A DNA stretch of 64,000 nucleotides, from the NCBI RefSeq assembly GCF_042920265.1, contig NZ_JBDQZI010000010.1, positions 1-64,000 of the forward strand. The letters are read 5' to 3'. Numbering within the stretch: position 1 is the first letter of the stretch; every line of letters starts with the position of its first letter. The notes under the pieces are model-generated. The model ran no database searches. It saw nothing but the letters and a program-made list of their open reading frames with translations, and was not told where the DNA came from. Below, in pieces: positions 25,923 through 33,942 of this stretch. The position numbers and the translations under genes are program-made. Origin of the DNA: Lysinibacillus_B sp042920265. Its GTDB lineage: Bacteria > Bacillota > Bacilli > Bacillales_A > Planococcaceae.

Positions 25923-27402
25923 CTTCCTATTAATTCCGATTATCATTCCATTTTTTATGGGGATGGTATTAATGTTTTTACAAAACAATATACGACTACA
26001 GCGTATTTTAACGTTACTTACACTATTTTGTGCTTCGTCCATTTCGTTCCTTGTCATGTTGAAAGTAAAGACGGATGGTATTCAATCCGTTACATTCGGG
26101 AACTGGCCTGTACCATTCGGGATTACAATGGTCGCTGATGGCATGTCTACATTATTAGTGTTTACAACATTCGTTCTCGCGTTCTTCATTGCTTGGTATA
26201 GCTTTGAAACAATTGGACGTGAGCGAGAACAATTCTTCTACTACCCTGGCTTATTATTTATTTTAACTGGGGTAACAGGGGCATTTACAACAGGCGATAT
26301 TTTCAACTTATTTGTATTCTTCGAAGTGTTGTTAATGTCTTCTTACCTATTGATTGTGCTCGGTGGAGAAAAAAGACAACTCCGCGAATCGATTAAATAT
26401 ATTTTAGTGAATGTCATTTCATCTGCTTTATTTGTCATTGCAGTCGCCTATTTATATTCAGTTGTTGGCACGTTAAGTATGGCAGACATTTCAGTGAAAA
26501 TTGCTGAAATCGGTCAACCAGGTATTATTACAACGATTGCTGTGTTGTTCTTAATGGTTTTTGGCTTAAAAGCAGCGATCTTCCCGCTTTACTTTTGGTT
26601 ACCTAGCTCATACGGTGCAGCACCCATTCCAGTGCTTGCGCTATTCGGTGCATTACTGACAAAAGTAGGTGTTTACGCGATTATGCGTACATATACACTG
26701 TTCTTTGTACACGATGTAGCGTATACGCATGAGTTACTATTAATCCTAGCGGTTCTAACAATTGTAGCTGGTTGCATCGGTGCACTTGCGACATTCAATG
26801 CAACACAAATTATCATCTATAATATCGTCATTGCCGTTGGGGTTATTTTATTTGGTGTTGCCCAAATGAATGAAATTGGCTTAGAAGGCGCAATGTTTTA
26901 CTTAGTACACGATATGATCATTAAAGCTGTGCTATTTATGCTTGTAGGGATGATTATTTATATCTCTGGCACGGCTAACTTGCGAAAAATGGGCGGCCTG
27001 ATGAAAACATATCCCGCACTCGGTTGGTTTTATTTAATTGCTGCATTCGGTTTAGCTGGTATTCCACCACTTAGCGGATTCGTTGGAAAGCTATTAATTG
27101 TACAAGGTGGTTTCGAAGCAGGAAATATTTGGAGTAGTATTTTTATTTTAGCCTCTAGTTTAATCGTATTACTTTCCGTTATTCGCATTTTCATTTATGC
27201 GTTTTGGGGGAGTGACGGTGAGCGTGTGACGATAGAGAAACATCGCTACAATCGTATGTTTTATCCGACAGCTATTCTTGTGATCATATCCATTGCATAC
27301 GGTGTTGGGGCAGAATGGGTCACACCATTTATGGACAATACTGCAAAAATACTTGTCGATCCAACGATTTATGTCGATGCCGTGATGAAAGGAGGAGAAT
27401 AA
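25912..27402 (+). CDS. mrpD: Mrp antiporter subunit D
   Basis: A 496-residue NuoM/NuoN-like ion channel subunit with about 14 helices. Diagnostic parts are NLFVFFEVLLMSSYLLIVLGG (membrane glutamate, about 130-150), the lysine helix LKAAIFPLYFWLPSSYGAAPIPVLALFGALLTKVGVYA (about 220-257) and HDMIIKAVLFMLVG. It starts within the last codons of mrpC; ATG 25912 is followed at once by a second ATG (25915), and either could be used with the AAAGGAAGCG site. Confidence 0.94.
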   Translation: MMINFLLIPIIIPFFMGMVLMFLQNNIRLQRILTLLTLFCASSISFLVMLKVKTDGIQSVTFGNWPVPFGITMVADGMSTLLVFTTFVLAFFIAWYSFETIGREREQFFYYPGLLFILTGVTGAFTTGDIFNLFVFFEVLLMSSYLLIVLGGEKRQLRESIKYILVNVISSALFVIAVAYLYSVVGTLSMADISVKIAEIGQPGIITTIAVLFLMVFGLKAAIFPLYFWLPSSYGAAPIPVLALFGALLTKVGVYAIMRTYTLFFVHDVAYTHELLLILAVLTIVAGCIGALATFNATQIIIYNIVIAVGVILFGVAQMNEIGLEGAMFYLVHDMIIKAVLFMLVGMIIYISGTANLRKMGGLMKTYPALGWFYLIAAFGLAGIPPLSGFVGKLLIVQGGFEAGNIWSSIFILASSLIVLLSVIRIFIYAFWGSDGERVTIEKHRYNRMFYPTAILVIISIAYGVGAEWVTPFMDNTAKILVDPTIYVDAVMKGGE

Positions 27403-27403
27403 C

Positions 27404-27883
27404 ATGGCCTTGCAAATTTTACTTAACTTCTCCTTAGCATTTTTATGGATGTTTTTATCGGATCACTTTACAGCAAACGGCTTTTTAATCGGCTTTCTTT
27501 TAGGAGCACTTTCCCTTGTCATTATGCGCCGCTTCTTTACAGGGCGCCTGTATCTGGAACGTGTTTGGTCCGTTATGAAATTAACGCTACTATTTCTAAA
27601 AGAGCTTGTCCTGGCTAATATAGCCGTATTAAAGGTTGTATTAAGACCAAAATTGGATATGCAGCCAGCATTTTTTAAATACGAAACAGCATTAACAAAA
27701 GAATGGGAACTAACACTACTCTCAAGCTTAATTACATTAACGCCTGGTACAGTCGTCGTGCATATTTCGGATGATAATAAATACTTATACATTCATGCGA
27801 TTGACTCGGCAGATATTGATGACACAATTGCATCCATTCGTAATTCATTTGAAAAAGCTATTTTGGAGGTGAGCCGCTTATGA
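27404..27883 (+). CDS. mrpE: Mrp antiporter subunit E
   Basis: A 159-residue MnhE subunit: two or three N-terminal helices, then a soluble part with the family motif TLTPGTVVVHISDDNKYLYIHAID (about 107-130). GGAGGAGAATAAC precedes the ATG, one base after the mrpD stop. In B. subtilis and staphylococci MrpE is needed for full activity. Confidence 0.94.
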   Translation: MALQILLNFSLAFLWMFLSDHFTANGFLIGFLLGALSLVIMRRFFTGRLYLERVWSVMKLTLLFLKELVLANIAVLKVVLRPKLDMQPAFFKYETALTKEWELTLLSSLITLTPGTVVVHISDDNKYLYIHAIDSADIDDTIASIRNSFEKAILEVSRL

Positions 27884-28161
27884 CAATATTTATTTGGAGC
27901 TCCATTGTCCTCATTACGCTTTCGATGATTGTTATTATTTATCGGCTCGTGAAGGGACCCGATGCCTCTGACCGTGTCATTGCACTGGATACAATTGGCG
28001 TCTGCTTAATTTCATTAGTCGGCTTGTTTTCAATCATGGTAGATACAAGTTTCTTCTTGGAAATTATTTTATTGTTAGCGATTTTATCGTTTATCGGTAC
28101 AGTTGCTTTCTCTAAATTTATAGAGAAAGGAGATATTATCGAACGTGACAACTCTCGCTAA
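27880..28161 (+). CDS. mrpF: Mrp antiporter subunit F
   Basis: A 93-residue subunit with three helices and the hallmark RLVKGPDASDRVIALDTIGV (about 22-41). Its ATG overlaps the mrpE stop by four bases (ATGA) with GGAGGTGAGC ahead. In B. subtilis MrpF has also been linked to Na+-coupled cholate efflux (known of the family). Confidence 0.94.
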   Translation: MTIFIWSSIVLITLSMIVIIYRLVKGPDASDRVIALDTIGVCLISLVGLFSIMVDTSFFLEIILLLAILSFIGTVAFSKFIEKGDIIERDNSR

Positions 28162-28513
28162 TATTTTAATTATCACTTTTATCGCGATCGGTGTATTATT
28201 TATCATTGTCACAGCAATCGGCTTATACCGACTGCCTGACTTATATACGCGTGCCCACGCTGCCTCAAAAAGTGCAACACTTGGTGTTATGTGTATTTTA
28301 CTCGGTGTATTCTTCCACTTTTGGCTCATTGAAAATCATTTCAATGCTCGTATTCTACTTGGGATTTTATTTATTTTCATTACAGGTCCTGTTGGCGGAC
28401 ATATTATGAGCCGTTCATCGTATATCGCCGGTGTCAAACCTTGGAAAGGTACCGGGCATGATGATTTAAAAGAAGAAATTGAACGAATGAAAAAAGAACA
28501 AGGGATTCAATAG
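28145..28513 (+). CDS. mrpG: Mrp antiporter subunit G
   Basis: A 122-residue subunit with three helices and the motif IGLYRLPDLYTRAHAASKSATLG (about 26-48), ending in a charged cytoplasmic tail. The start is GTG at 28145, inside the end of mrpF, with AAAGGAG about 13 nt ahead. Last gene of the operon; a perfect terminator follows the stop codon. Confidence 0.94.
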   Translation: MTTLANILIITFIAIGVLFIIVTAIGLYRLPDLYTRAHAASKSATLGVMCILLGVFFHFWLIENHFNARILLGILFIFITGPVGGHIMSRSSYIAGVKPWKGTGHDDLKEEIERMKKEQGIQ

Positions 28514-28515
28514 TT

Positions 28516-28549
28516 AAAGCACACAAAGCTTACGCTTTGTGTGCTTTTT
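28516..28549 (+). terminator. terminator of the mrp operon
   Basis: AAAGCACACAAAGC (28516-28529) pairs with GCTTTGTGTGCTTT, followed by T residues. It probably also stops the convergent small gene at 28572. Confidence 0.92.
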
Positions 28550-28571
28550 CACCTGTTGAAAATAGTCAGCA

Positions 28572-28811
28572 TTAGTAGTATGGATATGATGGGTATGGTC
28601 CGTATGGTGGATACGGTCCATATGACGGATATGGTGGGTATGACGGATATCTTGGATATGGTGGATAGATGGCATTTCCTAAAAAGCTACCTAAAAATCC
28701 GCCTAAAAATGGGCCGCCAAATGGGAAAAAACCTCCCCCAAAACCAGGTCTGCCATAAAATCCGCGCCCTGGTCCTCTGTTATGGCGATATCCTCCGTAA
28801 AAGCGTGACAT
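28572..28811 (-). CDS. Gly/Tyr/Pro-rich low-complexity small protein
   Basis: I do not recognise this 79-residue protein. The first 20 residues are basic and glycine-rich (MSRFYGGYRHNRGPGRGFYG). The middle is a phenylalanine/glycine-rich stretch (FFPFGGPFLGGFLGSFLGN, about 28-46), and the tail repeats P-Y-P units (PPYPRYPSYPPYPSYGPYPP), with no Lys, Asp or Glu. AGAGGAGGGATGTA before the ATG is a near-ideal ribosome site, which supports a real gene despite the repetitive DNA. Such composition is typical of spore-coat, exosporium or cell-surface proteins and of proteins that phase-separate; the role here is unknown. Confidence 0.65.
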   Translation of the reverse strand: MSRFYGGYRHNRGPGRGFYGRPGFGGGFFPFGGPFLGGFLGSFLGNAIYPPYPRYPSYPPYPSYGPYPPYGPYPSYPYY

Positions 28812-28974
28812 TACATCCCTCCTCTATCATTAAAGTATGATAAAAGACTAGAGATACACTCGATATACGCCTATATGGTACACTAACTACAAAATTTCAA
28901 ACAGAAAAAGCAAGCTATCACCTAACTGAAGCGATAGGATACCTTTCAATACATTTTAACTCATTATCTTGATT

Positions 28975-30471
28975 TTATTTTACCTGCCTAACAAACGTCG
29001 CCAATGTACGCACCATCACACCTGTACCGCCTTTTGGACCAAGGTCATGGGCCGCATTGGCATCCGACGTCCCGGCGATATCTAAATGAATCCAAGGTGT
29101 ATCTTCTGCAAACTCACCAACAAATCCACCGCCAAAAATCATATGCCCGTCACGACCTGGTGAGTTGTTTAAATCCGCCATATCCGATTTGCGAATACGT
29201 TTTTTATCTTTCTCAGTGAGAGGTAAGCGCCACACGAATTCATCTGTTTCTACCGCTGCCTCCATAAAGCTTTCAAAGAATTCCTCGTTATTTGTTAAAG
29301 CACCTGTTTTGTCCATACCAAGTGCGACAATGACACCACCTGTTAATGTAGCCACATCAATTAAGTAGTCGGCTCCTTGCTGTTTGGCATACGTAACAGC
29401 ATCAGCTAATACTAAGCGCCCTTCAGCGTCTGTATTTAACACTTCTACGGTCTTCCCACTGTATGTTGTAATGACATCATCTGGCTTAAAGGCAGTACCT
29501 GACACCATGTTATCTGTTGCCCCAATAACCGCGACAACATTGCGCTTCGGACGTATTTCACCAATAATTTTCATCGCACCAAGAACAGCCGCTGCACCAC
29601 CCATATCGCCTTTCATACCGACCATTGACTCCCGTGGCTTTAATGAATAGCCACCTGTATCATATGTGACCCCTTTTCCGACAAAGCCAATAACATCTTC
29701 CCATTGATCTTTTGCCTGATATTTTAGCGTAATTAAACGGGGTTCTTCCGCTGAGCCTTGGTTGACACTTAAAATGCCGCCCATCCCTAATTGTTCAAGC
29801 TGTGCTTTATCTAAAATCTCTACTTCAAACTCATATTGCTTCGCTAGCTCTACTGCATAATTCGCTAAGTCTGTCGCGGTTAACATATTAGGTGGTAAGT
29901 TCACTAAACTTCGCGCTTCATTCACCGCTTCTGCATAAATCCGCCCTTCGTTAAAGCTAGCTACCATTTCTTCCATATGAGCTGTTGTGACAAATTCTAC
30001 GCCATCAAGATATGTGTCCGGTTCATTTGATGATGTTTTATAATTTGGTACAGTATAAAAGCCCATATGAATGCCTTCTGCTGCAAGGAACGCCACGTCT
30101 GTTTCTGCCATTGCTGGTGTGACAAATGAATCTAACCAAATGGCATAGTCATTTACTTTTAACGCTTTTAGCTCTTTCCCTACTAAACCAAATGTTTCAC
30201 GTAAGTTTTCCTTTGTCACTGTTTTTCCTTCTCCTAAGCCAACAAATACTACACGTTTTATATTGGTATTTGCTGTAGTGACAGGAAACTTCATGATTTT
30301 TTTACGATCCGAGCTAATTTCCCCTACACGAATCCATGTATCTAATGTGCTATCGAAAAATTCACTAAAAGCCGACCAATTTTTCATTTGTTCACGGTGT
30401 TTTTGCACCCCAATAATTATCGTTTCTGCCGTTATAGATGAAAATGTTTTACTTTGGGCAATAATCGTCAT
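28975..30471 (-). CDS. pepA: leucyl aminopeptidase (M17 family)
   Basis: A 498-residue cytosolic metallo-aminopeptidase that trims N-terminal residues from peptides. The two-metal catalytic domain (about 190-498) has GKGVTYDTGGYSLKPRESM, KGDMGGAAAVLGAM and the signature NTDAEGRLVLAD (family NTDAEGRL). The N-terminal domain is less conserved, as usual. The start is ATG 30471 with AAGGGGGACTTTTAT; the reading frame extends six codons further but without a site. In B. subtilis pepA (yuiE) is next to yuiD, as here, where they are divergent. Confidence 0.93.
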   Translation of the reverse strand: MTIIAQSKTFSSITAETIIIGVQKHREQMKNWSAFSEFFDSTLDTWIRVGEISSDRKKIMKFPVTTANTNIKRVVFVGLGEGKTVTKENLRETFGLVGKELKALKVNDYAIWLDSFVTPAMAETDVAFLAAEGIHMGFYTVPNYKTSSNEPDTYLDGVEFVTTAHMEEMVASFNEGRIYAEAVNEARSLVNLPPNMLTATDLANYAVELAKQYEFEVEILDKAQLEQLGMGGILSVNQGSAEEPRLITLKYQAKDQWEDVIGFVGKGVTYDTGGYSLKPRESMVGMKGDMGGAAAVLGAMKIIGEIRPKRNVVAVIGATDNMVSGTAFKPDDVITTYSGKTVEVLNTDAEGRLVLADAVTYAKQQGADYLIDVATLTGGVIVALGMDKTGALTNNEEFFESFMEAAVETDEFVWRLPLTEKDKKRIRKSDMADLNNSPGRDGHMIFGGGFVGEFAEDTPWIHLDIAGTSDANAAHDLGPKGGTGVMVRTLATFVRQVK

Positions 30472-30608
30472 ATAAAAGTCCCCCTTCAATATTCATTTCT
30501 ACTTTATTATAACGCTTTCCTGATTATTTCGGTTAGCGAAGTTTATTTTTTTCACTTTTTAGAAAATATGATATGATGGTGACAACTTCTTTTGAAAGGG
30601 ATGATGTG

Positions 30609-31082
30609 ATGGCACTCCTTCAAAACACTCCTCTAGTCCTAGGATTACTGGCAATACTTGTTGTACAATTTTTAAAAGTCCCTATTTATTTTATTGTGAC
30701 AAAAAAAGTAGACTGGTCACTATTAACGTCTACAGGAGGGATGCCGAGTTCGCATTCAGCTGCTGTGACAAGTGTAGCAACGGCCGTCGGGTTTGAAACG
30801 GGCTTTGATTCTCCTACCTTTGCTGTGGCAGCCATGCTAGCTATGATTGTCATGTATGACGCTCGTGGCATTCGTTATCAAGCGGGACAGCATGCAGCTG
30901 CCTTAAATGAGATTCGCCGTGATTTACAAATCTTTTTTCGCGATATTAAACGTTGGCCTAAAATGAATGAAGAAGAAAAAAATCAGGAGTTGAAAACATT
31001 ATTAGGTCACAAAAGAAGTGAAGTATTGATAGGTGCTTTAGCAGGAATGGTCTTAAGTTGTACCGTCTATATATTGATTTAA
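30609..31082 (+). CDS. yuiD: divergent PAP2 family membrane protein YuiD (DUF212)
   Basis: A 157-residue membrane protein with about four helices and the PAP2-like motifs GGMPSSHSAAVTSVATAVG (about 44-62) and DARGIRYQAGQHAAALNEI (about 89-107), which in PAP2 phosphatases hold the active-site His and Arg. It may act on lipid phosphates, but the family (DUF212) is uncharacterised. The start is ATG 30609, with AAAGGGATGATGTG in front; an earlier ATG at 30573 lacks a site. Symbol from similarity and neighbours (pepA, yuiB). Confidence 0.82.
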   Translation: MALLQNTPLVLGLLAILVVQFLKVPIYFIVTKKVDWSLLTSTGGMPSSHSAAVTSVATAVGFETGFDSPTFAVAAMLAMIVMYDARGIRYQAGQHAAALNEIRRDLQIFFRDIKRWPKMNEEEKNQELKTLLGHKRSEVLIGALAGMVLSCTVYILI

Positions 31083-31114
31083 AAAGCGTGTCTCCATGTG
31101 TGAGACACGCTTTT
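31082..31114. terminator. terminator of yuiD
   Basis: AAAAGCGTGTCTC (31082-31094) pairs with GAGACACGCTTTT (31102-31114). It is symmetrical and may also act on the convergent yuiB transcript; it shares the GTGTCTC core with other terminators in the window. Confidence 0.9.
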
Positions 31115-31174
31115 CCATTAGACTTTATTTGCGCTGTAATACATAAGAAAAAACATGCACCGAAATGATGCATG

Positions 31175-31504
31175 TTAAAACATTCTATATCCTGCTTTTC
31201 GTAAGTAAATCATAACAATTCCCGCAACGATAGCTCCCGCAAATCCACCAGACAAAATAGCAATATCTACAATTTGCAGTGCTTGCAGTTTATCCATTAG
31301 TGCGGGAAATGCTGTTCCTGCCTTAAAAATATAATCAAGGAAGCTGACTTCATCTACGATCAATACAACAACAACTGGATACACAATTGCCATAAGCCAT
31401 GTCATGCGAAGTAGCATGTTTAATAAAAAACCAATACCAAAAAACATCACGAAAAATAGCACGACTGAAATGATTAATTGAACTAAAGAAACAGAACCAC
31501 TCAT
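31175..31504 (-). CDS. yuiB: YuiB family membrane protein
   Basis: A 109-residue protein with three helices (about 8-32, 35-52, 78-102), including FFGIGFLLNMLLRMTWLMAIVYP and AILSGGFAGAIVAGIVM, and ending KAGYRMF. It matches B. subtilis YuiB over its whole length as remembered. GGAGGG precedes the ATG. Function unknown; in B. subtilis it lies between pepA/yuiD and yumB, as here. Confidence 0.8.
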   Translation of the reverse strand: MSGSVSLVQLIISVVLFFVMFFGIGFLLNMLLRMTWLMAIVYPVVVVLIVDEVSFLDYIFKAGTAFPALMDKLQALQIVDIAILSGGFAGAIVAGIVMIYLRKAGYRMF

Positions 31505-31599
31505 CTATGTAAACCCTCCAATTTTCCTTTCATAAGTTTACATGATAAATTGAAGGCTTTCAATGTTCCTGTTTAGTTTGTCCCTCTATTGTCACATGT

Positions 31600-32097
31600 C
31601 TATTTTTTGATAAATAAATTGTATTTCGTATAACCGAAAACTTCTTCCGGAACGATATGATCCATATTGTCTAACATATGATGCTCTACTTGACTCTGTG
31701 CTACTTCCTTTAGCATTTGATTAGCTTGTTCATCAACGGCTAATTGCGCTGGCGTCATCCAACCCGCCTCTGAAATTTCACCCTCCTGCACGATAATAGG
31801 TTGCGTATCGTCTACAAGAGTGCAGTAAAGAATCGCCATATTATCACTGATTTCACCACGAATAACCCCTGTCCTAAAGCCAACTAACCCTTTGACGATA
31901 CAATCAATGCCTGTCTCTTCTTTTACTTCACGAACAGCTGCATCATCAATCGTTTCTCCTTCTTGAACAAACCCAGCAGGCAGTGACCAACGCCCTTTTA
32001 GCCCGCTATAGCATTTTTTGACGACAAGCCATTCGCCCTTGCTATTTTCAACGATGCCACATGCCCCTAGCCATACTTTTCCTCGGTCTTTTTTCAT
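31600..32097 (-). CDS. NUDIX hydrolase
   Basis: A 165-residue Nudix protein with a complete Nudix box at about residues 42-64: G-FVQEG-E-TIDDAAV-REVKEETGI, fitting GX5EX7REUXEEXGU, with WSLPAGF just before it. The enzyme should hydrolyse a nucleoside-diphosphate-linked compound with Mg2+; the substrate cannot be deduced. A C-terminal helical stretch (about 110-165) ends GYTKYNLFIKK. AAAGGGTTGATACAGGC lies before the ATG. It has no clear partner in the neighbourhood. Confidence 0.88.
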   Translation of the reverse strand: MKKDRGKVWLGACGIVENSKGEWLVVKKCYSGLKGRWSLPAGFVQEGETIDDAAVREVKEETGIDCIVKGLVGFRTGVIRGEISDNMAILYCTLVDDTQPIIVQEGEISEAGWMTPAQLAVDEQANQMLKEVAQSQVEHHMLDNMDHIVPEEVFGYTKYNLFIKK

Positions 32098-32203
32098 GCC
32101 TGTATCAACCCTTTACATAAATTACTACCTATTATAGCGGGTAGTAGTAGTACATATAAAGAAAAACACCATCCTTTTTAAGATGATGTTTAGGTATTGA
32201 ACT

Positions 32204-32322
32204 AAGAAAAGCGCAAACGCCCTCTCTAGCCCCGACATGCGTTGGAGAAAGGCTCACAGTGTGCTTGCCACACGAAGAGACTTTCGAAATGTCACGAGGG
32301 GCTGGTCCGCTTGCACTAGACA
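32204..32322. repeat. dispersed repeat, type A (second copy)
   Basis: The gene-free interval between the NUDIX gene and yumB holds AAGAAAAGCGCAAACGCC (32204-32221), TAGCCCC/GGGGCTGG complementary blocks, the exact 13-mer GTCACGAGGGGCT (32291-32303) and a CACTAGACAC end. The same start and core are found at 16502-16700. It is foldable and probably non-coding, like the palindromic repeats common in Bacillales intergenic regions. A separate hairpin with a T run on the minus strand lies at about 32165-32190. Confidence 0.6.
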
Positions 32323-32364
32323 CTCTTTAAACTAGAAAAATTTTATACTTTCTTATCTTTCAAA

Positions 32365-32400
32365 AAAAAGACAAAGCCATCAATGTGGCTTTGTCTTTTT
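32365..32400. terminator. terminator of yumB
   Basis: AAAAAGACAAAGCCA (from 32365) pairs perfectly with TGGCTTTGTCTTTTT (32386-32400), 20 nt beyond the yumB stop codon. Confidence 0.92.
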
Positions 32401-32420
32401 AATGCTACATAGGCATTACA

Positions 32421-33632
32421 TTAGAAGAATTTGAACTTCCCTTTTTTCAGCGTTAAACCTACGCCACCTACTAAGAATAATGCGCGGTCGTCAACTACTT
32501 TTTTCAGCGCAGAAGCTGTTTTACCCGTATATTTGCGACCTAATGCGTCACCAATTGCATCTTCATGGCCTAAAGAGCACACTGCACCTTTATCAGAATA
32601 TACGAATGTTTCTGTGTCTTCGCCATTCATTAAGTGTTTGATGTTTTTCGCGATGTTTACGGCTTGTTGCATAGCAATTTGAGCTGTTGGTGGGTACGGA
32701 CGGTTCGCTTCTTTGTTTAGAAGGAATGCACAATCACCTACTACGAATACATCATCAAAACCTGGTGCACGCATATCTTCACGAACAGCGATACGAGCAC
32801 GGTTGTTTTCGATACCTGAAGTTTCTACTAAAGCGTTACCACGTACTCCTGCAGCCCAGATCACTGTACCTGCTTTGATGAATTCGAACTCGTCTTCACC
32901 TTTTTTAATTTTAACGCCCTCTTCAGTTGCTTCTACAACTGGTGTGCCGATTGAAAACTCAATTCCTTTTTTAGACAATTGCGTTTTTGCATATTCTACA
33001 AGCTGTGGATCAAAACCTGGTAATACCATTGGTGCTGCTTCTACACAAAGTACACGTACTTTTTCTTGTGGAATATCAAATTCTTTACAAAGTTCTGGCA
33101 CACGGTTACCAAGCTCACCTAGTAACTCAATACCAGTAAAGCCTGCACCACCTACAATGATTGTCAGTTTGCTGTCATCTTTTTCTTCATCTAATGACCA
33201 AGAAGCGAATTGATATTCGATATGCTCACGAATTTGACGAGCAGCGTTTAAGTTTGCTAAAGAAAGTGCATACTCTTTTAAGCCTGGAATACCGAAAGTC
33301 TCACCTTCAAAACCAAGACCTATTACTAAATAGTCATATGTGAATTCACCCGCAGATGTATCAACTTTTTTCGTATTTACATCAAGACCTTGAACTGTTG
33401 CTTGTACGAAACGGACGTTTTGGTTAATTACGCTTGAAATTGGATAACGGGCTTTGTCTGGAGAAATAGTACCAGCTCCAACTTCATGTAACCAAGTCGT
33501 TTCATAGTGATAATCATTTTTATTAATTAAAATGATTTCTGCTTGATCACCGCTGATCATCTTTTGTAAATTAACAACAGTAGTCAATCCGCCATATCCT
33601 GCGCCTAATACTAAAATTGTTGGTCTTTTCAC
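32421..33632 (-). CDS. yumB: type II NADH dehydrogenase (NDH-2)
   Basis: A 403-residue single-subunit NADH:menaquinone oxidoreductase at the inner face of the membrane, passing electrons without pumping protons. The FAD fold starts LVLGAGYGGLTTVVNLQ (residues 6-22). The NADH fold is at about 155-190 (LTIIVGGAGFTGIELLGELG), and AAGVRGN plus PPTAQIAMQQAVNIAKNI are NDH-2 signatures. The C-terminal amphipathic tail ends LTLKKGKFKFF, as in B. subtilis YumB. The start is GTG 33632, 11 nt after AAAGGGG; a TTG at 33641 is too close to that site. Its 5' leader is unusually structured (33663-33723). Confidence 0.92.
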   Translation of the reverse strand: MKRPTILVLGAGYGGLTTVVNLQKMISGDQAEIILINKNDYHYETTWLHEVGAGTISPDKARYPISSVINQNVRFVQATVQGLDVNTKKVDTSAGEFTYDYLVIGLGFEGETFGIPGLKEYALSLANLNAARQIREHIEYQFASWSLDEEKDDSKLTIIVGGAGFTGIELLGELGNRVPELCKEFDIPQEKVRVLCVEAAPMVLPGFDPQLVEYAKTQLSKKGIEFSIGTPVVEATEEGVKIKKGEDEFEFIKAGTVIWAAGVRGNALVETSGIENNRARIAVREDMRAPGFDDVFVVGDCAFLLNKEANRPYPPTAQIAMQQAVNIAKNIKHLMNGEDTETFVYSDKGAVCSLGHEDAIGDALGRKYTGKTASALKKVVDDRALFLVGGVGLTLKKGKFKFF

Positions 33633-33662
33633 TGGAATCAAAACCCCTTTAATTTTATTGTA

Positions 33663-33723
33663 CTAGCGCAAGACAAACAAAAAAGAAGTACAAAATATAT
33701 ACTTCAGTAGTTTGTTACGCTAG
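33663..33723 (-). promoter_or_regulatory. structured 5' leader hairpin upstream of yumB
   Basis: CTAGCG-CAAGA-CAAAC (33663-33678) pairs with GTTTG-TTA-CGCTAG (33709-33722), and an inner stem GAAGTA/TACTTC (33685-33706) ends in a run of T on the minus strand, giving a terminator-like inner hairpin. It lies in the leader between the promoter (33764-33792) and the yumB start, and ends about 30 nt before the start codon. Confidence 0.5.
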
Positions 33724-33763
33724 GTCGACATATTTTTCGACATTAATTCCTAACTATTATACT

Positions 33764-33792
33764 ATAATAGCCCTTTTCCACCGTAATTTCAA
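33764..33792 (-). promoter_or_regulatory. promoter of yumB
   Basis: Minus-strand TTGAAA (33787-33792), 17-bp spacer, TATTAT (33764-33769). Predicts a leader of about 125 nt before the GTG start of yumB. Confidence 0.65.
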
Positions 33793-33906
33793 TACATTAA
33801 TGCATACTATAAAAATTTCAACACGTATATCCGTTACAGTTACTGAATAAAGAATTATTATGACTTTAGGAAATGTAACTCAACTCAAACTTTTATGCAA
33901 CTGAAG

Positions 33907-33937
33907 CCGCCCTTTCTTTATAGAATGGCGGCTTTTT
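33907..33937. terminator. hairpin after the ykuI-like gene, T run on the plus strand
   Basis: AGCCGCC and GGCGGCT form a stem with a loop of about 16 nt. The T run lies only on the plus strand side (GGCGGCTTTTT), where no gene precedes it; on the minus strand it would be a weak terminator for the ykuI-like gene. Confidence 0.55.
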
Positions 33938-33942
33938 AAAAA

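Noticed and set aside
28541..28840. 99-codon plus-strand frame rich in Met and Asp
   Set aside because: It is the antisense shadow of the Gly/Tyr/Pro-rich gene, whose own strand has the good ribosome site.
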